A DNA stretch of 35,795 bases from Neocallimastix lanati (nom. inval.) (lineage: Eukaryota; Neocallimastigomycota; Neocallimastigomycetes; Neocallimastigales; Neocallimastigaceae). Under the pieces are notes generated by a model, which saw only the letters and a program-made list of their open reading frames with translations, searched no databases and was not told the DNA's origin. This document shows positions 1 to 9,256 of this stretch, piece by piece (the first letter of the stretch is position 1; every line of letters begins with the position of its first letter). The translations under genes were made by a program, and so were the position numbers. The DNA lies in NCBI GenBank assembly GCA_016946835.1, contig JACVTC010000195.1, positions 190,001 to 225,795 on the forward strand, given 5' to 3'.

Positions 1-3000
1 GAATTATCTAAAGCCTTAAAGTTTACAACAATTATAGAAGATGAAGAAACAATCTTATCAACAATTAAGAAAGATAAGATTGTAAAAACAAAATGTAAGG
101 TAGAAAACGTAGAAACTACAGTATATTTAGATTCCTGTTCTTCTATTAATATGATCACCAAAACCTTTATGATAAATAATAAAATTCCATTTAAACCAAT
201 TTCTGCTATTAAAGAAACTTTATATCAAGCTTGTACTAATACCACGCTCATCTCAAAATTATATGAAATAGAAATAACAATTGGAAATATTACTTCTAAG
301 GAAATCTTTAGATTGGTTGAAAAAGATGATATTTTCCAAGTATTAATTGGTGTGGATGCGCTAGCTAGAATGAAGATTATTATGGACTTCTCTGATCACA
401 CCTTATATCAAAAAACAGATGAGATACGAAAGATAGGAAGTTTTGAAAGTGTGACAGAAATAGAAGATGAAGAAGATGATATTAAAGATGAATTCGAAGA
501 AGAATTGAATAAAGATGTGCTAGTTGATTATTTACTAACCACCGAAGATAAATATATTCAAATTTTATATGAAGAAAATAATGATAATAATGATATTAAT
601 AATTCCTTTGGAAATCATAATGATAAAGATGGAAATAATTTTTGCAATATTAATGATAATATAAATAATAACGATAATTATTTAAAGAAAGTATTTGGAT
701 GTAAAATTAATAATGATAAAATTTCTAAAATTTATAATAATAATTGTTCTTCTAATAAAGATATTAATAATAATAATATTAACAAAAATTTTAATATTAT
801 AAATAATCATGATAATCCATGTGAAATTAATATCGATAATGATAATAATATCGAAAATTTTTCTAATAAAAAATTTTCTAGTAAAAATCTATTTAATAAA
901 AATTTTAATAATAAAAATTTTTCTAATAAAAATTTTATAAATAGAATTAATAATATTTTTGAAAAACCTATTAATAAAAATAATATCAATAATTCGAATA
1001 GTATTAATAATGAAAATTGTTATTCTGAAAATTTTAATAATAAAAATAATATTAATAATTTCTCTAAAAATTTAATTGATATTAATAATACTGATAATAT
1101 TTCTAAAGATTTAGATAATATTAATATTATTTACGAAAACTTAAATAGCATTAATAATACTAATAATCCTTATAATATTTTTGGAAATAAAAATAATATT
1201 AATAATTTTTCTGAAATTTTTAATAAAAATAATATTAATAATCTTTCTGAAAACCTTAATAAAAATAATATTAATACTGATAAACCTTCTAAAAATTTTT
1301 GTAATGATAATAATGATAATATAGTTTCTAAAGATGTTGATAATACTATTAGTAATAAAAATTGTTCCTCAATTTTTAATGAAGATGTTAATAATAAAAA
1401 TTCTTTCGAAATTAATCATCATGTTAATGATATTAATGATTTCGTTATAAGTGGTAACAAAAAAGATAATAAAAATTCTTTACAAAATAATTATTCTTTA
1501 TTAACAAAAATAAATGAAATTAATAATAAAAAGAATTATGAAAACAGTGTAATCAAAAATATTGATATTTCTATTGAAAATACTGTTAAGAATTTTAAAA
1601 GTGCAAAGGAAATAACTATTCATGAAATTGCGGCGAAAGCACCAACAAAAATTAGAAACAAACTAAAGTTTTTATTATTAAATAATATAAATGTATTGGC
1701 ACTTGATACAGATGATTTAGGTAAATCGAAATTACTAAGTCATAAAATAAAAATCATAAGTGGTCGAATGCCAATTAAACAAAGAATGTATCGAGTAGCA
1801 AATAAGAAGCAAATGAGTATACTAAGAGAAGAAATAAGTAAATTATTAAGAAATGGATTGATAGAACCTTCAAAATCATCATGGTCGTTCCCAGTTATTC
1901 TCGTTCCTAAAAAGAATGGTAAATGGAGAATGGTAGTGGATTATAGAAAATTAAATGATATTACTATTAAAGACGCATATCCTTTACCTTATATAGAAGA
2001 AATATTATTTTCTATAGGCAATAAAGTTAAGTACTTAACCACGCTTGACTTATTTTCTGGTTTCCATCAGATTCCTATGGAAAAAGAAGACAGAGATAAA
2101 ACTTGCTTTACAACAATGTTTGGAAATTATAATTACAAAGTTATGCCATTCGGACTTTGTAATGCTCCTGCAACTTTCCAACGTGAAATGAACAGAATAT
2201 TCTTGCCTTTAATTGGTAAATGTATGTTCATTTATATGGATGATTTAGTAATATTTTCTGATACCTTAGAACAACACATATTGGATCTACAAAAAATTTT
2301 TGATATTATTAAAGAAAATGGTCTAAAGGCTAATTTATCAAAATGCCATTTTATTAAACAAGAAGTCGAAGTATTAGGCCATATTTTATCCACAGAAGGT
2401 ATAAAGCCAGTACCCAAAAAGGTAGATGTAATATCCAAATGGGAATCACCTAAAAATATTACTCAATTAAGATCTTTCTTAGGTGCAATTGGATATTATA
2501 GAAAATTTATTAAAGATTTTGCTATAATTGCTCAACCATTATTTAAACTATTAAAGAAAAATATAAAATATATCTGGGATGATATAACTGAAGAAAGATT
2601 TAAAATTCTTAAGGAAAAACTTATTGAAGCTCCTATTCTTAAATATCCAGATTATGATAAACAATTTTTAATTAGAACGGATGCTTCATTAGATGGAATA
2701 GGAGGTGTATTAATGCAGAAAGATAAAGATAACATCGAACACCCAATTCAATACATTAGTAGATCTTTAAAACCTACTGAAATAAATTATAGTATTACTG
2801 ATTTAGAAGGCACAGCTGCTTACTATTGTTGTTTAAAATTTAAACCATATTTTAGTGGTAATAAATATGATACTATTTTATATACTGATCATAAACCTTT
2901 AATAGGCTTATTTAATAATAAAGAACCAAATAATGCTCGTCAAGCTAGATGGGTTATAACTTTTAGTATGTTAAAAATTGTAGTTAAATATGAACAAGGA

Positions 3001-4962
3001 AAGAAAAATGTTATTGCTGATGCACTTTCTCGATTAATTCCTGACTCTAAAAATATTAATAAAGAAATTAAAAATAATACTTTGTTTATTCATTTGAATA
3101 ATAATGAAAATATTAATTACGATTCTATTGAAAATATAAATAAAATGAATAATACAAATAAAAATGATTATCCTTTAAATAATATTTCTAAAGAAAATAA
3201 TTACGTTAATTTTAATAAAAATAATTTAGATAATAATATAATTAATTCTTTAAATAAATTAAAAAATAATAATAATAATAATAATTATATTTTTAAAAAT
3301 TTAAATAATAATTCCAGTGTTAATAGTTATTATGAAAAATTTAATAATAATAATAATGACAAAAATTTTTATTTAGAAAATTTTGATAATAATTGTAATA
3401 ATAGTAGTAACGAAATTAAAAATTTTTCAAAGGAATTTTGTAACCATAATCAAAATAATATTAAAAATTTTTCTGAAAAACTTAATTATAACAATATTAA
3501 TAAAAATTGTATTAAAAATTTTTATGAAAATAATTATGATAAAAATCCTTTAATTAATATTTCTGAAAATTCTTATAATAAAAATCTTAATACATGTAAT
3601 TCTAAAATTAATGATAACTATAATGAAAATAATATTAATTTAAATAAAAGTAAAGATAATAATAATTTGGAAAATTATTATATTTTAAATAAAGATTCTA
3701 TTGAAAATAATTTTAATGAAAATGAAATAATTTTTGTTACAACTAATGATGACAATAATAATACTGAAGTTGAAGAATTAAATAATAGTATTGCTATTAA
3801 AGAATATTTGAAAAAGAAAATAATTATTATAGATAATATTAAATATTTTAAAGACGGAGAAAATATTCGTAAATTTGTCGAAAACAAAGAAGAGAAAATA
3901 GAACTATTATTAGCTGCCCATAGTGTTGGACATGAAGGCTATTATAAAACATACGATAGACTTAAAAGGAAATATTATTGGGAAAACATGTCCAAAGATG
4001 TAGAATTACTTGTTAAAACTTGCCATGATTGTCAAATGAACAGACCACAACCAATTAATAGAGGTACTGAATCATTTGCTACTAAACCAGGTTTACCCTT
4101 TACTCGAGTTGGTTTAGACATTATAGGACCCTTACCTATCACTAAATCAAATAATAAATACATAATTGTTTTAGTTGATTATTTTACAAAATGGGTAGAA
4201 GCCGAACCATTTCCTACAATTGAATCTAAAGACGTTATTAAGTTTCTTACTAATGTATTTTCTCGACATGGCATTCCTGAAATTTTAATCACTGATAATG
4301 GTCCGCAATTTACTTCCAATGCTACAAAAGGATTTTTAGATTTATATAATGTTTATGTTCATTACATCAGTACTTACCATCCTGAAAGTAATGGCCAAGT
4401 TGAAAATAGAAATAGAGAAATTATAAAATATATTAGACTACTTGGAGGAACAGAAAAGAATTGGGATGAAATTCTTCCAGTTGCTTTATGGGCCTTAAGA
4501 ACTTGCAAAAGTGAAGTTACAAAATTTTCTAGTTTTGAACTCTTATATGGTAGAACTGATCTACAACCATTCGAATTAACAATTGCATATAATGATAGAA
4601 ATATAAATGAAACCTTTGATGAATATTTAATTAGAAAATTTACAACTCATCATAAATGGATTATGGAAGCCACTGCTAATATTGATAATGCTAATAAATT
4701 ATGGGAAAATAGAAGAAAACAACAAAAATCAATGAATACTGTTTTTGAACCAGGGGACTTAGTTTTAGTTAGAAATTTCTCAAGAAGAAAGTTAGACCCC
4801 TTTTACACTGGTCCTTTTAGAATTGTTCAAATGAATTATAATACCGCTTGTATTTGTGATATTTACACTGGTGAAATAGCTGACAGAAATGTACACCAGA
4901 AAAATCTTGTTCATTATTATACTTGGTATAATCAGACTTCAGGGGACGAAGTCTCATCTTAA
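1..4962 (+). CDS. E1 pol polyprotein (protease, RT, RNase H, integrase), 5'-partial
   Basis: This open frame is continuous from base 1; the first in-frame ATG at 151 lies after the protease active site, so it is not the true start. Residue numbers below count from that ATG. The protease motif is Asp-Ser-Cys at 130-138, with Cys where retropepsins have Gly. The RT has YMDD at residues 695-698. RNase H starts near TDAS (Asp844). The integrase has an HHCC zinc domain from about residue 1257, then Asp1323, Asp1382 and Glu1418, a D,D-35-E triad, and a C-terminal GPF/Y-type module. Two long Asn-rich inserts separate protease from RT and RNase H from integrase, making the product much longer than usual for gypsy pol. 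No stop or frameshift is visible, so it may be intact. Gag is expected to lie to the left. Confidence 0.92.
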   Translation, partial: ELSKALKFTTIIEDEETILSTIKKDKIVKTKCKVENVETTVYLDSCSSINMITKTFMINNKIPFKPISAIKETLYQACTNTTLISKLYEIEITIGNITSKEIFRLVEKDDIFQVLIGVDALARMKIIMDFSDHTLYQKTDEIRKIGSFESVTEIEDEEDDIKDEFEEELNKDVLVDYLLTTEDKYIQILYEENNDNNDINNSFGNHNDKDGNNFCNINDNINNNDNYLKKVFGCKINNDKISKIYNNNCSSNKDINNNNINKNFNIINNHDNPCEINIDNDNNIENFSNKKFSSKNLFNKNFNNKNFSNKNFINRINNIFEKPINKNNINNSNSINNENCYSENFNNKNNINNFSKNLIDINNTDNISKDLDNINIIYENLNSINNTNNPYNIFGNKNNINNFSEIFNKNNINNLSENLNKNNINTDKPSKNFCNDNNDNIVSKDVDNTISNKNCSSIFNEDVNNKNSFEINHHVNDINDFVISGNKKDNKNSLQNNYSLLTKINEINNKKNYENSVIKNIDISIENTVKNFKSAKEITIHEIAAKAPTKIRNKLKFLLLNNINVLALDTDDLGKSKLLSHKIKIISGRMPIKQRMYRVANKKQMSILREEISKLLRNGLIEPSKSSWSFPVILVPKKNGKWRMVVDYRKLNDITIKDAYPLPYIEEILFSIGNKVKYLTTLDLFSGFHQIPMEKEDRDKTCFTTMFGNYNYKVMPFGLCNAPATFQREMNRIFLPLIGKCMFIYMDDLVIFSDTLEQHILDLQKIFDIIKENGLKANLSKCHFIKQEVEVLGHILSTEGIKPVPKKVDVISKWESPKNITQLRSFLGAIGYYRKFIKDFAIIAQPLFKLLKKNIKYIWDDITEERFKILKEKLIEAPILKYPDYDKQFLIRTDASLDGIGGVLMQKDKDNIEHPIQYISRSLKPTEINYSITDLEGTAAYYCCLKFKPYFSGNKYDTILYTDHKPLIGLFNNKEPNNARQARWVITFSMLKIVVKYEQGKKNVIADALSRLIPDSKNINKEIKNNTLFIHLNNNENINYDSIENINKMNNTNKNDYPLNNISKENNYVNFNKNNLDNNIINSLNKLKNNNNNNNYIFKNLNNNSSVNSYYEKFNNNNNDKNFYLENFDNNCNNSSNEIKNFSKEFCNHNQNNIKNFSEKLNYNNINKNCIKNFYENNYDKNPLINISENSYNKNLNTCNSKINDNYNENNINLNKSKDNNNLENYYILNKDSIENNFNENEIIFVTTNDDNNNTEVEELNNSIAIKEYLKKKIIIIDNIKYFKDGENIRKFVENKEEKIELLLAAHSVGHEGYYKTYDRLKRKYYWENMSKDVELLVKTCHDCQMNRPQPINRGTESFATKPGLPFTRVGLDIIGPLPITKSNNKYIIVLVDYFTKWVEAEPFPTIESKDVIKFLTNVFSRHGIPEILITDNGPQFTSNATKGFLDLYNVYVHYISTYHPESNGQVENRNREIIKYIRLLGGTEKNWDEILPVALWALRTCKSEVTKFSSFELLYGRTDLQPFELTIAYNDRNINETFDEYLIRKFTTHHKWIMEATANIDNANKLWENRRKQQKSMNTVFEPGDLVLVRNFSRRKLDPFYTGPFRIVQMNYNTACICDIYTGEIADRNVHQKNLVHYYTWYNQTSGDEVSS
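577..1605 (+). repeat. Asn-rich low-complexity insert between protease and RT
   Basis: Roughly 340 residues (about 143-485 from the ATG at 151) are dominated by Asn with Ile, Phe, Lys, Ser and Asp, encoded mainly by AAT. Phrases such as NKNF, NNINNF and SKNL recur irregularly. The reading frame stays open. E2 and E4 have a much shorter, non-poly-Asn stretch here. It looks like AAT expansion tolerated in a linker; a prion-like or spacer role would be inference. Confidence 0.85.
3046..3780 (+). repeat. Asn-rich low-complexity insert between RNase H and integrase
   Basis: About 245 Asn-rich residues follow the conserved ADALSR end of RNase H and end before the integrase zinc domain. The same position in E2 holds only about 25 Asn-rich residues (12160-12230), and E4 has none. 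The frame is kept open throughout. Confidence 0.85.
4934..4954 (+). promoter_or_regulatory. Pre-polypurine-tract stem-loop (E1)
   Basis: A 7-bp stem AGACTTC/GAAGTCT encloses the loop AGGGGAC and lies just before the polypurine tract. Here it falls inside the last codons of pol. The same stem-loop recurs in E2, E3 and E4, where it is sometimes noncoding, so the conservation is not only protein-driven. Confidence 0.7.
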
Positions 4963-4974
4963 GCGGGGAGATTA
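4961..4974 (+). promoter_or_regulatory. Polypurine tract (E1)
   Basis: A purine-rich run with core GCGGGGAG lies immediately before the 3' LTR start TGATACGG. This is the expected plus-strand primer site of an LTR retrotransposon. Confidence 0.8.
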
Positions 4975-6440
4975 TGATACGGGGTGTCACTAAATACCTT
5001 GTATTTCCTATTAAATACTCTTAATAATAATAAAATAAAATTATTATTAAATATTCTTATTAAAATCTTTTATTAATATCAAATATAATAAAAATTATTA
5101 TTAAATATTCTTATAAATTTCTTTTATTAATATTAAATATAATAAAAATTATTATTAAATATTCTTATAAATTTCTTTTATTAATATTAAATATAATAAA
5201 AATTATTATTAAATATTCTTATAAAATTCTTTTATTAATATTAAATATAATAAAAATTATTATTAAATATTCTTATTAAAATCTTTTATAATAAAAATTA
5301 TTATTAAATATTCTTATAAAATTCTTTTATTAATATCAAATCTAATAAAAATTATTATTAAATATTCTTATTAAAATCTTTTATTAATATCAAATATAAT
5401 AAAAATTATTATTAAATATTCTTATTAAAATCTTTTATAATAAAAATTATTATTAAATATTCTTATAAAATTCTTTTATTAATATTAAATATAATAAAAA
5501 TTATTATTAAATATTCTTATTAAAATCTTTTATTAATATCAAATATAATAAAAATTATTATTAAATATTCTTATTAAAATCTTTTATAATAAAAATTATT
5601 ATTAAATAATCTTATAAAATTCTTTTATTAATATTAAATATAATAAAAATTATTATTAAATATTCTTATTAAAATCTTTTATTAATATCAAATCTAATAA
5701 AAATAATTATTAAATATTTTATTAATATTAAATATAATAAAAATTATTACTAAATATTCTTATTAAAAATTATATAATATTTAAATCATTACTAATTCTT
5801 ATTTTTATATTAAGAATAATAAAAACCTATTTCAATAAATATTTGATGTAAAATACAGAATTATAAGTTTCTGTATAATATTTTCTAAAACCTTTGAAAT
5901 AAACTAAAAATAAAACAAAAAAATTAAAAATAAATTAAATCTTTATTAAAATAAAAATGAACTAAAATACAGAAGAATTCCAATAATAAAAATGATCTAA
6001 AATACAGAAAATATCAATTCTGTATAATTCTCTCTCTGAATAACAATATCAAGAAGAAGCTACCGCCCGGAATGCCCTTCGTGATACAAGCTCCAAATTA
6101 ATTTTTTATATTTTAATTTAATAAATGTTATTTTTTTTTTTTAAAAAATAATTTAAAATAATAGTTAAAAATTAAAATAAAATAGTTATAATAGTTTTTT
6201 TTTTTATAAAGAATATATTAATAATAAATAAAATGTATTAAAATAAAAGTATAAAAAGAAGAATAAATTTCTTTCTTTTTAATACTTGGAACAAATAATT
6301 TTAATTTTAAATTTAAATAAAGAATATTTTAAAATTTAATTTTTTTTCTTGTTTCCAAATTTATTTTTATAGTTATGTGTTAATATTTATTTTTTTTTTT
6401 TGTTTTGAATATCTTAGTGTTTCAACCCCAGCCCGTATCA
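4975..6440 (+). repeat. E1 3' LTR (1466 bp)
   Basis: It starts TGATACGGG after the polypurine tract and ends CCCGTATCA, giving 9-bp perfect terminal inverted repeats with TG...CA ends. It is nearly pure A+T apart from a short GC-richer patch around 6052-6095, and about half of it is a tandem array. The matching 5' LTR is outside the window. Confidence 0.85.
5030..5775 (+). repeat. 54/41-bp tandem array inside the E1 LTR
   Basis: About 15 imperfect copies of an AT-only unit recur, each carrying the phrase AAATTATTATTAAAT. A 54-bp long form and a 41-bp short form (lacking ATTAATATYAAAT) are interspersed. Confidence 0.85.
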
Positions 6441-6823
6441 CGTTACTGTAAAGAATTATAATTATTATTCAAAATAATTATTATTCTTTATTAAAAAATT
6501 AATATTTAAAGTTTATTATTTTATAAAATTTTATGAATAATTTTATTAATTATGTCACATAGTAATTATTAATTAATGTTATTGTTTTAAAATTAAATTA
6601 AATTATCAATAATTAATATATTAAATTATAATAATGTATTATTGTATTAAAATAATGTTAAATTCTATTTAATTAAGAAAAATTAAATTGTATTAAAATG
6701 ATAATTTTATTTAATCAAGAAATAATTAAATTATATTATTTCTTGGACTTTTAATTAAGATAATTAAAAGAATTAATTATTTAATTATACTTGTGATTAA
6801 ATATTAATAAAATTAATATATAA

Positions 6824-6936
6824 TTAGTTAATAAGTTTTCTCCCTTATTCGGGTTTTCTTATTAACTAAAGATTGATGTAATTAAACACCAATCGAGATC
6901 TATCTAGTTTTTTCTTCTAATCTTTTTCTAGATAGA
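6824..6936 (+). promoter_or_regulatory. Covarying hairpins II and III of the TGTAA LTR (solo copy)
   Basis: Hairpin II pairs TTAGTTAATAAG (6824-6835) with CTTATTAACTAA (6858-6869) and has an inner CCC/GGG stem. Hairpin III pairs TCTATCTAG (6899-6907) with CTAGATAGA (6928-6936) around a T-rich loop containing CTAATCTTT. Both are found with different stem sequences in two other copies. Confidence 0.65.
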
Positions 6937-6967
6937 GATAATTTTCCAAGATTAGAAATCAAATTAA

Positions 6968-6975
6968 TATAAATA
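6968..6975 (+). promoter_or_regulatory. Candidate TATA box of solo LTR
   Basis: TATAAATA lies just before the CTCTTGA stem-loop, in the same place as in the ET LTR (21366-21373). The conserved position suggests the LTR promoter, but in AT-rich DNA the motif alone is weak. Confidence 0.5.
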
Positions 6976-7285
6976 GGACTCTTGATTCTTCTAAAAATAA
7001 TCAAGAGTTATTATTATAAGAAATTATAATAATTAACACAAATATCTTAAAATTACTTTTAATAAAAAATATTTATAATAAAATAATTTCTAAAATTCTC
7101 TTAACCTATTTTTAGTGTTGTTTATTATAATCTTATAATAAACTCTAAGTTTTTAAATTTTCGTTTTCAATTTTTATATTATATTTTTTAATTTTATCTC
7201 AATTAATAATATTTTTTATTATTAATTGTAGAAAGAATTAATTATTAATATAATTAAATATTTTTAATTAATTCTTTACAGTTAC

Positions 7286-7832
7286 TCACTAAAATAGAAT
7301 AAATTATTAAAAATATAAGAAAATAAATAATTCTTTAGTTATTTTATTATAATAGGTATAAGGTTTAATTAGTATATAAAAATATAATATTAATAAAAAT
7401 AATTTTAATTAATAGAAAACTAATAAGAATTAAGATAAATTATAGTATAAAAATAAGTGAAAGATAAAATATTAACAAAAGAGGAACTTAATAATTTAAT
7501 ACCTTTAAAGAATATAATAGTTAGAATAGGAATTATAAAGTATTTATTCGGGTGAATAAATATTTAGGATATTTTGGTTAATATTATTATTAAAATATAA
7601 ATTTAAAGATATAATAAAGTTATAATAAAATTAAATGTACTTATTTAAAGAACAAAACTTAAATAAAATAAAGACTTAAAAGTAACACATTATTATTTAT
7701 TAAAAATTTATTATTAATTTTGTGTTATAATTTTTTTATTTATTTCTTTTATTAGAATATATTATTTTATAATTTTACAACTTGCTTTCCCCAAAACATA
7801 TAAAAGGTACAATATATAAAAATAACGTACCA
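7286..7832 (+). repeat. E2 5' LTR, main part
   Basis: It matches the 3' LTR at 14047-14604 almost base for base. It ends AATAACGTACCA at 7832, followed by the 4-base spacer AAAT and the primer-binding site. Its beginning (CGTTAC at 6441-6446) is separated from the rest by the solo LTR. Confidence 0.9.
7799..7806 (+). promoter_or_regulatory. Candidate TATA box in E2 5' LTR
   Basis: TATAAAAG is kept in both LTR copies (7799-7806 and 14571-14578). It lies only about 30 bp before the LTR end, which would leave a very short R-U5 if this is the real promoter. Confidence 0.4.
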
Positions 7833-7836
7833 AAAT

Positions 7837-7854
7837 TGGTGGAGAATCCGGGCG
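7837..7854 (+). promoter_or_regulatory. Primer-binding site (E2)
   Basis: TGGTGGAGAATCCGGGCG begins four bases after the LTR end. It starts with TGG, the complement of tRNA CCA. The same 18 bases occur as the E3 primer-binding site. The implied primer tRNA would have the 5' acceptor strand GGAGAAT; I cannot name it. Confidence 0.8.
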
Positions 7855-7864
7855 GAAGCAAGAT

Positions 7865-7879
7865 AAAATAATATGAAAA
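7865..7879 (+). promoter_or_regulatory. Conserved leader motif (E2)
   Basis: AAAATAATATGAAAA lies 10 nt after the primer-binding site. The same 15-mer occurs in the leaders of E3 (24078-24092) and E4 (30277-30291). Function unknown; packaging or dimerisation is a guess. Confidence 0.5.
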
Positions 7880-8074
7880 TAATAAGAGAAATTACTTTAC
7901 TTTAATTAATTCATTTTTTTTTATTTCATATATTTATAGTACAAAAGAATTTATTATATTATTATAAAACAATTTTTATTTTTTATTTCTTCATTTTTTT
8001 TACAAAACAATTATTATATTATAAATAAATATAACTATTTTATATTACTTTTTTTTTAATAAATTCTATTTATC
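7880..8074 (+). other. E2 untranslated leader
   Basis: AT-rich leader between the conserved 15-mer and the gag ATG. I see only T-runs and no further motif. Confidence 0.6.
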
Positions 8075-9256
8075 ATGATTGACGCTGCCAAATTACAGAA
8101 AGCATTACCAAATCTCATCGACTATGGAAAATATGTTGATGGATGGATGCATGAATTCGTCAGAGTGATGGAGCTCTACGATGTTGTGGAACCAAGAAGA
8201 ATTTTTGTTTGGGCCAAAGAAGCAGTCGAAGAAGACATGCATGGGGCCTTAAACTCTTTAAAAAGTAAGAATGGAAACGAAGTTAGATATCCCAGCTTCA
8301 AAGAAATCCAAGCTGCCATTGAGGAGTACTTGCACATCACACCTAATGATAAATGTGCAGTATTAAAATCATTAAAAATTAATAATAAAGAAACTATAAA
8401 AAAATTTAATCATAGATACAAAATATTATATAAAAGCCTACCAAGAGAATATCAAAAACTAATTTCAATAAAGGACTATACTACTGCTATAAGTACACGG
8501 GTCTTTCCTTGTTCAAGAGTTATGACAACCGAATGCGAAACTTTATCTGAAGCTTTTAAGGTAGCTGAAGTATCCGAAGAAGCTGAAAAAGAAATAATCA
8601 GTAATATTGGGCAAGATAATAATAAGAATAGATCTAATTTAATGTTTGTGCAAAATTTGGATAGTCCTATAATGAATCACCCATTTTATCAGAATTTTTA
8701 TGGAGAACCTTCTTATCAACATAATATAAATCAAAGTACTAATAGAAATGTTTACAATAATAATTTTCGTCCACCTTTTAGAAGGAACAAACGAAACTTT
8801 AGTAATGGTTCAAGATTTATGAACCTCAATAATAATTATAATACTAACGTCAATCAAAATATGAATAATATCATGGATAACAACAACTATAATTATAATT
8901 ATTTACCTAATAGAATACAAAATAGTAATAACTCTAATTACAATTATAAAAACAATAATATTAGTAACGATAACAATACCAACAATATAGCTACCGCAGT
9001 TTCTCAAAATAGTAACGTATATGACAATAATAACGGTATTGATGCTAATATACTTACAACTACCATAAATAGAAATCCAGGGGTTATTCCAAATAAGGAA
9101 TATAATAAAAGTTTTAATAAAGACTACCAAAATATGAAAACTACTTGTTTCCGTTGTTTCCAAAATGGGCACAAGGCTTCAAACTGCCCCTATTCGTTCA
9201 AACAATTAGCGGAAATGGAAGAAAGGGGAATGATCAACAAATCTTTAAACCACTAA
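8075..9256 (+). CDS. E2 Gag (capsid-nucleocapsid)
   Basis: The 393-residue structural protein starts at ATG 8075. Residues 1-180 form a helical capsid-type region with conserved WMHEF and WAKEAVEE blocks shared with the Gags of E3 and E4. An Asn-rich linker follows, then one CCHC zinc knuckle (Cys-x2-Cys-x4-His-x4-Cys, CFRC...GHKASNC), which binds element RNA during particle assembly. The C-terminus runs through a conserved PYSFKQLAEMEE block and ends two codons after a UUUAAAC heptamer. The protease frame overlaps in -1, so most translation would stop here and a fraction would continue as Gag-Pol. No lesion is visible. Confidence 0.9.
   Translation: MIDAAKLQKALPNLIDYGKYVDGWMHEFVRVMELYDVVEPRRIFVWAKEAVEEDMHGALNSLKSKNGNEVRYPSFKEIQAAIEEYLHITPNDKCAVLKSLKINNKETIKKFNHRYKILYKSLPREYQKLISIKDYTTAISTRVFPCSRVMTTECETLSEAFKVAEVSEEAEKEIISNIGQDNNKNRSNLMFVQNLDSPIMNHPFYQNFYGEPSYQHNINQSTNRNVYNNNFRPPFRRNKRNFSNGSRFMNLNNNYNTNVNQNMNNIMDNNNYNYNYLPNRIQNSNNSNYNYKNNNISNDNNTNNIATAVSQNSNVYDNNNGIDANILTTTINRNPGVIPNKEYNKSFNKDYQNMKTTCFRCFQNGHKASNCPYSFKQLAEMEERGMINKSLNH

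Larger units (their letters stand above)
1..6440 (+). mobile_element. E1: Ty3/gypsy LTR retrotransposon, left-truncated by window edge
   Basis: The element runs in from the left edge. The 5' LTR, primer-binding site and gag lie outside. What remains is the protease-RT-RNase H-integrase polyprotein, a stem-loop, a polypurine tract and a 3' LTR. The order protease-RT-RNase H-integrase defines Ty3/gypsy. The 3' LTR has 9-bp terminal inverted repeats (TGATACGGG/CCCGTATCA). It abuts CGTTAC, which matches bases 6-11 of the E2 LTR, so I infer that E1 is inserted near the start of the E2 5' LTR. Confidence 0.9.
6447..7280 (+). mobile_element. Solo LTR of the TGTAA family, inserted in the E2 5' LTR
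   Basis: The ends are perfect 12-bp inverted repeats (TGTAAAGAATTA/TAATTCTTTACA). It is flanked on both sides by GTTAC (6442-6446 and 7281-7285), a 5-bp target duplication. Joining the flanks across the gap restores the start of the E2 LTR as seen at 14052. The interior is homologous to the ET 3' LTR: TATA box 6968-6975, then the CTCTTGA stem-loop 6978-7008. There is no internal element, so it is the product of LTR-LTR recombination. Orientation + is inferred from the match to the ET LTR. Confidence 0.9.

Noticed and set aside
6052-6095. TGATAC inside a GC-richer patch of the E1 LTR as another LTR start.
   Set aside because: No purine tract precedes it, and no matching end or target duplication is visible.
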